A DNA stretch of 64,000 nt from PALSA-505 sp963702235 (GTDB lineage Bacteria > Actinomycetota > Actinomycetes > Streptosporangiales > Streptosporangiaceae). The notes below the pieces were generated by a model. The model was given only the letters and a program-made list of their open reading frames with translations. It made no database searches and was not told where the DNA came from. Positions 32,728-42,664 of the stretch are shown in pieces. The stretch covers positions 806,001-870,000 of the forward strand of contig CAVPBZ010000018.1 in NCBI GenBank assembly GCA_963702235.1, given 5' to 3'. The translations under genes were made by a program, and so were the position numbers. Within the stretch, counting starts at the first letter, position 1. Each line of letters begins with the position of its first letter.

Positions 32728-35322
32728 CTACCCGGGGTTCTCGTAGCTGACGGCGAGCTCGCCGTCGGTGGCGTTGACCCGGATGAGGGCGCCGTCCCTG
32801 ACGTCGCCGACGACCAGCGCACGGGCGATGCGGGTTTCGACGTCGCGGGCGATGTAGCGGCGAAGCGGGCGGGCGCCGTAGACGGGGTCGAAGCCCTGTT
32901 GGGCGATGAACCGCCTGGCTTCGCCGGTGAGTACCAGTGTCAGCGACCGTTCGGCCAGCCGGTCGCGCAGGCCGGTGAACATGAGGTCGACGATGCACTC
33001 GATCTCGGGCTGGGTCAGCGGCTTGAACAGCACGATGTCGTCGAGCCGGTTGAGGAACTCCGGGCGGAAATGGCCGCGCAGCGCGGCCGTCACCAGGTCG
33101 CGGGCGTCGGGCTTGATCTCGCCGTCGGAGGTGACCCCGTCGAGGAGGTACTCGGAGCCGATGTTGGAGGTCATGATGATGATGGTGTTGCGGAAGTCGA
33201 CGGTGCGGCCCTGGGCGTCAGTGAGCCGCCCGTCGTCGAGGACCTGCAGCAGCGTGTTGAACACGTCCGGGTGGGCCTTCTCGATCTCGTCGAACAGCAC
33301 CACCGAGTAGGGCTTGCGCCGGACCGCCTCGGTCAGCTGGCCGCCCTCCTCATACCCCACGTAACCCGGCGGGGCGCCGACCAGCCGGGAGACGGTGTGC
33401 CGTTCCTGGTACTCGCTCATGTCGATCCGGACCATGTTGTCCTCGGTGTCGAACAGCGTCGCGGCGAGGGTCTTGGCCAGCTCGGTCTTGCCGACCCCGG
33501 TCGGGCCGAGGAACAGGAACGAGCCGACCGGCTGGCGCGGGTCTTTCAGCCCGGACCGGGCCCGGATGATCGCATCGGTGACCGCCTGGACCGCCTCGTC
33601 CTGGCCGACGATCCGCTCGTGCAGTATCTGGTCCAGCCGCAGCAGCTTGTCCCGCTCGCCCTCCTGCAGCCGGGTCACCGCGATGCCGGTCCAGCGGGAC
33701 ACGATCTGGGCGATCTCCTCATCAGTGACCACCTCGCGCAGCAGCCGCGCCTTGCCCTGCCTGGCCGCCAGCTGCTCCTCCTGCTCGGGCAGCCGGCCCA
33801 TCCGCAGCTCCGCCGCCTTGTTCAGGTCATAGGCCCGCTCGGCCCCCTCGGCCTCGCCGCGGACCTGCTCGATCTCGGCGCGCAGCCCCTGCACCCTGCG
33901 CAGCGCCTGCCGCTCGGACTCCCGCTGCGCCCGCATCGCGCCGGCCTCGGCCCGCAGGTCGGCCAGTTCCCGGCGCAGAACAGCGAGCCGGGCCTTGCTG
34001 GCCGGGTCGTCCTCCTTCGCCAGCGCGGCCTCCTCGATCACCAGCCGCATCACCCGCCGGGTCAGCTCGTCCAGCTCAGCCGGCATCGAGTCGATCTCGG
34101 TCCGCAGCATCGCGCACGCCTCATCGACCAGGTCGATCGCCTTATCCGGCAAGAACCGGTCACTGATATACCGGTGCGACAGCGTCACCGCCGCGATCAC
34201 CGCCCCGTCGGCGATCTTCACCCCGTGAAACACCTCCAGCCGCTCCCGCAGCCCGCGCAGAATCGAGATCGCATCCTCCACCAACGGCTCACCGACCAGC
34301 ACCGGCTGGAACCGCCGCTCCAAAGCGGCGTCCTTCTCGATATACCTGCGGTACTCATCCAGCGTGGTCGCGCCGATCATGTGCAGCTCACCGCGGGCCA
34401 GCATCGGCTTGAGCATGTTCCCCGCGTCCATCGCCCCCTCCGCCGCGCCCGCTCCCACCACCGTGTGCAACTCATCGACGAACAGCAGAATCCGCCCCTC
34501 TGCCGCCCTGACCTCCGCCAGCACCGCCTTCAGCCGCTCCTCGAACTCACCCCGGTACTTCGCCCCGGCCACCAGCGCCCCCATGTCCAGCGCGAAGACG
34601 ACCTTGTCCTTCAGCCCCTCCGGCACATCGCCGTGGCTGACCCGCTGGGCCAGCCCCTCCACGATGGCGGTCTTGCCCACCCCCGGGTCACCGGGCAGCA
34701 CCGGGTTGTTCTTGGTCTTACGGGACAAGATCTGCACCACCCGCCGGATCTCCCCATCCCGCCCGATCACCGGATCAAGCTTCCCCGCCGCCGCATCCGC
34801 CACCAGATCCCGGCCGTACTTCTCCAGCGCCTCATAAGCACCCTCCGGCGTCGCCGAGGTCACCCGCTGATTGCCGCGGATCCTGGTCAGGTGCTCGAGG
34901 AACGAGTCCTTGCTAAGTCCATGCTGGGCCAGCAGGCGGCCCGCGCCGGAGGAGGCGCCCTCGTCGATCATCGCGATGATGAGGTGCTCGACGGACACGT
35001 AGTCGTCCTTGAGCCGGCTGGCCTCCCGCTCGGCGGCGTCGAGCAGGCGGGATAGCCGCTGGGTGACGGCGATCTGGCCGGGCGCGACCCCGGGGCCGCT
35101 GACCCGCGGGCGGCGGGCAAGCTCGGCCTCCAGGTCGGCTCTCAGCCGGCCGGTGTCCACGCCCGCCTGCCCGAGCAGCCGGGGCGCCAGCCCGTCGGGC
35201 TGGTCGAGCAGGGCAAGCAGCAGGTGCTCGCCGTCCACCTCAGTGTGCCCGAAACGCAGCGCCTTGGTCTGCGCGTCGTGCAGCGCTTCCTGCGACTTCT
35301 GCGTCAGCCGGTTCGGGTCCAC
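32728..35322 (-). CDS. clpB: ATP-dependent disaggregase ClpB
   Basis: 864 residues. Clp N-domain (1-140), AAA+ domain 1 with Walker A GDPGVGKTA (usual family form GEPGVGKTA) and the Walker B acidic pair in LLFVDELH, a coiled-coil middle domain at about 400-520 (EEAALAKEDDPASKARLAVLRRELADLRAEAGAMRAQRESE) that marks ClpB rather than ClpA/C, and AAA+ domain 2 with GPTGVGKTELAKTLA and VVLFDEIEKAH. It extracts polypeptides from aggregates together with DnaK, whose gene is in the same operon. The GTG start is preceded by GGAGG, which overlaps the end of the cbpM gene. Confidence 0.97.
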   Translation of the reverse strand: MDPNRLTQKSQEALHDAQTKALRFGHTEVDGEHLLLALLDQPDGLAPRLLGQAGVDTGRLRADLEAELARRPRVSGPGVAPGQIAVTQRLSRLLDAAEREASRLKDDYVSVEHLIIAMIDEGASSGAGRLLAQHGLSKDSFLEHLTRIRGNQRVTSATPEGAYEALEKYGRDLVADAAAGKLDPVIGRDGEIRRVVQILSRKTKNNPVLPGDPGVGKTAIVEGLAQRVSHGDVPEGLKDKVVFALDMGALVAGAKYRGEFEERLKAVLAEVRAAEGRILLFVDELHTVVGAGAAEGAMDAGNMLKPMLARGELHMIGATTLDEYRRYIEKDAALERRFQPVLVGEPLVEDAISILRGLRERLEVFHGVKIADGAVIAAVTLSHRYISDRFLPDKAIDLVDEACAMLRTEIDSMPAELDELTRRVMRLVIEEAALAKEDDPASKARLAVLRRELADLRAEAGAMRAQRESERQALRRVQGLRAEIEQVRGEAEGAERAYDLNKAAELRMGRLPEQEEQLAARQGKARLLREVVTDEEIAQIVSRWTGIAVTRLQEGERDKLLRLDQILHERIVGQDEAVQAVTDAIIRARSGLKDPRQPVGSFLFLGPTGVGKTELAKTLAATLFDTEDNMVRIDMSEYQERHTVSRLVGAPPGYVGYEEGGQLTEAVRRKPYSVVLFDEIEKAHPDVFNTLLQVLDDGRLTDAQGRTVDFRNTIIIMTSNIGSEYLLDGVTSDGEIKPDARDLVTAALRGHFRPEFLNRLDDIVLFKPLTQPEIECIVDLMFTGLRDRLAERSLTLVLTGEARRFIAQQGFDPVYGARPLRRYIARDVETRIARALVVGDVRDGALIRVNATDGELAVSYENPG

Positions 35323-35324
35323 TG

Positions 35325-35660
35325 CTAGCCTCCGGTGCGTCGGGAGTGACCGCGGGCTGCCGCCTCGAGTACCGCGATCCGGTCGAGCAGGTCGGTGACG
35401 AGGCCGATGGCCGCGTAGTTGAGGCCGAAGCCGGCGCGCAACCGCTGCACCCTAGCCATGGCCGCGCGCTGTGACGGGGCGAACCACAGCCGCCCGGCCG
35501 CGTCGGTGTCCGCGTCCAGCACGCCCAGGGTCACCAGCCGGCGCACCAGGTCAGGGTGGGTTCCGGTGACCCGGGCGAACGATTCGAGGTCGAGGCGCGC
35601 TGGCCGGGTGAGTGCATACGTCACGGTCACTTTGGTGTTCATGGTGGCCTGCGGGTTCAC
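35325..35660 (-). CDS. cbpM: Chaperone modulator CbpM / HspR-like MerR-fold protein
   Basis: 111 residues. A MerR-type helix-turn-helix (LDLESFARVTGTHPDLVRRLVTLGVLDAD, then GRLWFAPSQRAAMARVQRLRAGFGLNYAAIGLVTDLLDRIAVLEAA) matches CbpM, which binds and inhibits the J-domain protein CbpA. In many actinomycetes the equivalent operon position holds HspR, a DNA-binding repressor of the same fold, so a regulatory role remains possible. The start overlaps the dnaJ stop (GTGA), and the stop lies just before clpB, giving tight coupling to both partners. Confidence 0.82.
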   Translation of the reverse strand: MNPQATMNTKVTVTYALTRPARLDLESFARVTGTHPDLVRRLVTLGVLDADTDAAGRLWFAPSQRAAMARVQRLRAGFGLNYAAIGLVTDLLDRIAVLEAAARGHSRRTGG

Positions 35661-36623
35661 TTCGGCCTCCTCGGGTCGAAGGTGGATGTGGCGGCGAGCT
35701 CCTCGAACAGGCGCCGCTCCTCGGCCGACAGTTTCCTGGGCACCAGGATCCGCGCCTCGGCGTACAGGTCACCCGCCGTTCCCTTGGGGTTCGGCAGGCC
35801 GCGGCCGCGCAACCGCAGGCGGCGGCCGCTCGACGTGCCCGCGGGGACGTTCACCTTGGCCTCGCCGTCGGGCGTTTCGACCGCGACGGTGGTGCCGAGC
35901 GCCGCCTCCCAGGGGGCAAGCGGCAGCTCGACATGCAGGTCGCGGCCCTCGACCCGGTACCGGGGGTGCGGTGCGATGCGGACGATCAGGTAGAGGTCGC
36001 CGGCGGGGGCGCCCTCGGTGCCACGACCGCCCTGGCCGGCCAGCCGGATCCGCTGCCCGTCGGTCACCCCGGCCGGGATGGTGACCTGCAGGGTCCGGGT
36101 TTGCCCGCCGCCCTCGAGGGTGACCGGGCGCCGGGTGCCGCGGTACGCCTCCTCCACGGTCAGGTCGATGACCGCTTCCTGGTCCGCGCCGGGGATGGGC
36201 CCCCAGCCGCGTCCGGCTCTGCCGCCGAACAGCCCGCCGAGCAGGTCGTCGAGGTCGATGTCCTCGCCGAACCCGGTAGCGAAGCCCGTGTCTGTGGCCG
36301 GCCCGCGCCGGGCCCGCCGGCCGTTGCCCGCGCCGCCGGCCCACGGGCCGCCGCCCGCGGCGGCACGGTTCCAGGTCTCGGGGTCAACGTCGTCAGGAAC
36401 CCGGCGGAAATCCGGCCCGAACGCGTCGTAGCGGCGGCGTGTCTCCGGATCGTGCAAGACGTTGTAGGCCTCGGAGACGTCCTTGAACCGATCCTCCGCA
36501 CCCGGGTCCTTGTTCACGTCGGGGTGGTGCGCGGGCCAGCTTGCGGTAGGCCCGCTGGATCTCCTCCTGGGTGGCGTTCCTGCTCACGCCCAGGATCTCG
36601 TAGAAGTCGCGGTCCGATGCCAT
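35657..36623 (-). CDS. dnaJ: DnaJ/CbpA-type J-domain co-chaperone with an apparent frameshift at the HPD motif
   Basis: The protein starts MASDRDFYEILGVSRNATQEEIQRAYRKLAR, the first half of a J-domain. The frame then shifts at about 36530-36534 and continues as HHPDVNKDPGAEDRFKDVSEAYNVLHDPETRRRYD in another frame to the stop. Relative to KLARxHHPD in relatives, two bases are missing or one is extra. The HPD tripeptide that stimulates DnaK ATPase is coded in the second frame. A Gly-rich segment and the two-part substrate-binding C-terminal domain follow, with no zinc-finger cysteines, i.e. a type II (CbpA-like) J-protein. The rest of the gene is fully conserved, so a sequencing indel is the most likely reason. 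Uncorrected, the product would be inactive. Confidence 0.85.
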
Positions 36624-37150
36624 CAGCCGTCCTTCGCCACCACGACCAGTGCTGGCCGCAGCTGATGGTCGCTCTCACCGTAGGCCGGCCGCAGGACCTC
36701 TACCACCGTTCCGGCCGGAGCGTCGGTCCCGGCCCTGGAGCCGATCGCGTCATGGCGTGACGGATCGAAGACCGCGCCGAGGTCGTCGCGGCGCGCGAAG
36801 CCCAGCCGCTGCAGGACACCCGCCGCCTGGTCGCGGACCGTCCGGACCCCGTCGATGATGGCGCCCGGATCGGCACCGGCGTGCGCCAGCGCCAGGTCCA
36901 GGTTGTCCAGCACCGGCAGCCAGTCAGCCGCCACCCGGGCCCGTTCCTCCGAACGGGCGCGCTCGATGTCCCGGGCGCACCGTTTGCGCACGTTGTCCGC
37001 GTCGGCCAGGGCGCGCAGCCGCTGGTCCTCCAGCTCGGCGATCCGTGCCCGCAGGGCATCCCGGCTCGGCTCGGCCCCGGCATCGCCGTGGCCGGGCCGC
37101 GTGTCGCCCTGGCTGGGCCGCGGAGTCCCGTCGGGCGCCTGGTCAGTCAT
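36623..37150 (-). CDS. grpE: Nucleotide exchange factor GrpE
   Basis: 175 residues. A polar N terminus leads into a long coiled-coil helix (ALRARIAELEDQRLRALADADNVRKRCARDIERARSEERARVAADWLPVLDNLDLALAH) that forms the GrpE dimer. The C-terminal beta domain contains GFARRDDLGAVFDPSRHDAIG and VVEVLRPAYGESDHQLRPALVVVA. It releases ADP from DnaK. Starts and stops overlap both neighbours (ATGA with dnaK, one base with dnaJ). Confidence 0.93.
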   Translation of the reverse strand: MTDQAPDGTPRPSQGDTRPGHGDAGAEPSRDALRARIAELEDQRLRALADADNVRKRCARDIERARSEERARVAADWLPVLDNLDLALAHAGADPGAIIDGVRTVRDQAAGVLQRLGFARRDDLGAVFDPSRHDAIGSRAGTDAPAGTVVEVLRPAYGESDHQLRPALVVVAKDG

Positions 37151-39063
37151 GGGGTCGTGAACTCCGCGTCGATCACGTCGTCGTCACCCGGGGACTGCCC
37201 CGGTGACCCCTGACCGGAGGGGCCCTGGCCCGACGGCCCCGCTCCGCCCGGCCCCGGCCCGGACGACCCGGACCCGGAGGCGCCTAGGCCGTGGTAGACC
37301 TGCTGAAGTTCGCTCGTCAGCGACCGGAGCCGGCCGGCGGGAACCTGGTCGGCGATCGCCTGCCGCGCGTCCGCCACCAGCGTCTCGGCCCGGGCCTTCT
37401 CGTGCACCGGGACCGCCTGCCCGAGCTCGCTGAGCCTGCGCTCCACCTGGTACGCCGCCGAGTCGAGCGCATTGCGGGTATCGATGAGCTCGCGAAGCCG
37501 GGCGTCTTCGGCGCGGTTGGCGTCGGCGTCGGCGACCATCCGCTCGACCTCGGACTTGTCCAGGTTGGAGCTCTCGCTGATCGTGATCCGCTGCTCGGCC
37601 CCGGTGTCCTTGTCCCGCGCCGACACGTTCAGGATGCCGTTCGCGTCGATGTCGTAGGTGACCTCTATCTGCGGTTCCCCGCGCGGGGCGGGCCGGATGT
37701 TCTCCAGCCGGAACCGGCCGAGCACCCGGTTGTCCGCCGCCCGCTCGCGCTCGCCCTGCAACACCACCACATCGACCGCGGACTGGTTGTCCTCCGCGGT
37801 ACTGAACACCTCGGTCCGCCGGGCCGGGATCGTGGTGTTGCGCTCGATCACCTTGGTCATGACCCCGCCGAGAGTCTCGATGCCCAGCGACAGCGGCGTG
37901 ACGTCGAGCAGCAGCACGTCCTGGACGTCGCCCTTGATGACCGCGGCCTGGACCGCCGCGCCGAGCGCGACCACCTCGTCCGGGTTGACCGTCATGTTCG
38001 GGTCCTTGCCGCCGGTCAGCCGCCGCACCAGGTTCTGCACCGCCGGGATCCGGGTTAACCCGCCGACCAGGATCACCTCATCGATATCGGCCGCGGTCAG
38101 CTTGGCGTCGGTCATCGCCTGCTCGACCGGCCCGATGGTGCGCTCCACCAGGTCGGCGGTGATCTGGTCGAACTTCGACCGCATCAGCGTGGTGTTCAGG
38201 TGCTTGGGGCCGGCCGCGTCGGCGGTGATGAACGGCAGGCTGATCGTGGTCTGGGTGACCGAGGACAGTTCCACCTTGGCCTTCTCCGCCGCCTCGAACA
38301 GCCGCTGCAGCGCCTGCGGGTCGGCGCGCAGGTCGATCCCGTTATCCCGCCTGAACTCATCGGCGAGGTGATCGACGATCCGGCGGTCGAAGTCATCACC
38401 GCCGAGGTGGGTGTCGCCGGAGGTGGCCCGCACCTCGATCACGCCGTCACCGATGTCCAGGATGGACACGTCGAACGTGCCGCCGCCCAGGTCGAACACC
38501 AGCACGGTCTCGTTCTGCTTCTTGTCCAGCCCGTAGGCCAGCGCCGCCGCGGTCGGCTCGTTGATGATCCGCAGCACCTCCAGCCCGGCGATCTTGCCCG
38601 CGTCCTTGGTCGCCTGCCGCTGCGCGTCATTGAAATACGCCGGCACCGTGATCACCGCCTCGGTGACCTTCTCGCCCAGGAACTTGCCCGCGTCCTCGGC
38701 CAGCTTGCGCAGCACCAGCGCCGAGACCTCCTCCGGCGCGTACAGCCTGTCCCGGACCTTGAACCGGGCCGAGCCATCCGGGCCCGCCACCACATCGAAC
38801 GACACCGCGGCCTGCTCGGTGCTCACCTCGTCATAGCGGCGGCCGATGAACCGCTTCGCGGAGTAGATCGTGCCCTTCGGGTTCAGGATCGCCTGCCGCC
38901 GGGCCAGCTGGCCCACCAGCCGCTCGCCCTGGTCGGTAAACGCCACGACCGACGGCGTGGTCCGCGCCCCCTCCGCGTTCGGGATCACCACCGGCTTCCC
39001 GCCCTCCATCGCCGCGATGACCGAGTTGGTGGTACCCAGATCGATGCCGACTGCTACTGCCAT
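37147..39063 (-). CDS. dnaK: Molecular chaperone DnaK (Hsp70)
   Basis: 638 residues from the ATG at 39063, with GGGAGG five to six bases upstream of an ATGATG pair. ATPase domain: GIDLGTTNSV, IINEPTAAALAYGLDKK, DLGGGTFDVSIL and VGGLTRIPAVQ. Substrate domain: DVTPLSLGIETLGGVMTKVIERNTTIP, and an alpha-helical lid. The C-terminal tail is unusually rich in Gly, Ser, Pro and Gln (GPSGQGPSGQG) before the closing DDDVIDAEFTTP. First gene of the chaperone operon. The housekeeping copy may lie elsewhere, because this operon carries cbpM in place of a clear hspR. Confidence 0.97.
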   Translation of the reverse strand: MAVAVGIDLGTTNSVIAAMEGGKPVVIPNAEGARTTPSVVAFTDQGERLVGQLARRQAILNPKGTIYSAKRFIGRRYDEVSTEQAAVSFDVVAGPDGSARFKVRDRLYAPEEVSALVLRKLAEDAGKFLGEKVTEAVITVPAYFNDAQRQATKDAGKIAGLEVLRIINEPTAAALAYGLDKKQNETVLVFDLGGGTFDVSILDIGDGVIEVRATSGDTHLGGDDFDRRIVDHLADEFRRDNGIDLRADPQALQRLFEAAEKAKVELSSVTQTTISLPFITADAAGPKHLNTTLMRSKFDQITADLVERTIGPVEQAMTDAKLTAADIDEVILVGGLTRIPAVQNLVRRLTGGKDPNMTVNPDEVVALGAAVQAAVIKGDVQDVLLLDVTPLSLGIETLGGVMTKVIERNTTIPARRTEVFSTAEDNQSAVDVVVLQGERERAADNRVLGRFRLENIRPAPRGEPQIEVTYDIDANGILNVSARDKDTGAEQRITISESSNLDKSEVERMVADADANRAEDARLRELIDTRNALDSAAYQVERRLSELGQAVPVHEKARAETLVADARQAIADQVPAGRLRSLTSELQQVYHGLGASGSGSSGPGPGGAGPSGQGPSGQGSPGQSPGDDDVIDAEFTTP

Positions 39064-39391
39064 CATTGCCTCCCACTGCGGCTGCACCGGTGCTGCTCCG
39101 CGAGAGGTGTTTCCCGTTCAGGTCCTACCGCCATTCTCCCGCGCACGGCGTGACGCGGGGCGACAGGTCTGGGTCAGGTTCCGGCGCGACGGGGTTGGTC
39201 TCTTCTGCGTGAGACGCCGTGCCGTGAGCCGTTCCGGCTCATCTGATCTCGCCCGCTGAGAGCTGGCACGGCAGCTGATGATCTTGTCAGGTAACTGCGC
39301 ACCAACGAGAGCTTGCGTACCCCCGGTGGGCCGGCCCGAATCACCGCATCCCCCCCAGGTCATATCCGCCCGAGACAGCGGGGCGGTTGCC
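39064..39391 (-). promoter_or_regulatory. dnaK operon promoter region with a perfect 7-bp dyad
   Basis: Holds TGAGCCG-TTC-CGGCTCA (39225-39241), about 160 bp upstream of dnaK and 150 bp past the uvrA stop; it could be an operator or the uvrA 3' hairpin, and it has no T-run. Neither the HspR operator HAIR (CTTGAGT-N7-ACTCAAG) nor CIRCE (TTAGCACTC-N9-GAGTGCTAA) is present on either strand. No confident -35/-10 pair was assigned. Confidence 0.4.
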
Positions 39392-42247
<2,856 letters not shown>

Positions 42248-42664
42248 TACGCTCTCAGCTCTCCGCCTTCGACGTCGTTCAGTGGGGGACACGGCACCCC
42301 AGCAATGGTATCCGGGGGGTCTGACAATTTCGGGGCGGTTGAGCGGCTCGGCCGCCTCCGCGCAATCCGGTCACGGAGCTCCCGCGCCACTCCGGCCGCC
42401 GGCCCGCACGCGCCGCAAGCCGGTCTCCCGGCCGGCCCGGCCGGGCCCCCGGGCACGCCGCCCCGCAACGCTCCGGTTATGCGCCGTACCTTGCCCCCGT
42501 TAGCCCAACCGTCAGGCTATGGCGTTCATTCCGTGCCCTGCCGCCCCTCGCGGCTGGCCGCCGTCACCCGGACCAGGGCAAACCGGGCGCGTTTTTGGCA
42601 CAAGCGCATGGAATGTGGGGCGTGGACTTGAAGGGGGAGGCAGAGTGTCACGCCGGGCAACGGG
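42248..42664 (-). other. Intergenic region between uvrA and the MFS gene
   Basis: About 415 bp upstream of uvrA and downstream of the MFS gene, both on the minus strand. It is expected to hold the uvrA promoter. No SOS box of the CGAAC-N4-GTTCG type, no strong hairpin and no small gene with a convincing start were seen. Confidence 0.4.

Noticed and set aside
39064..39391. HAIR or CIRCE heat-shock operators upstream of dnaK
   Set aside because: Neither consensus is present on either strand.
42248..42664. SOS box for uvrA
   Set aside because: No sequence close to CGAAC-N4-GTTCG was found in the upstream region.
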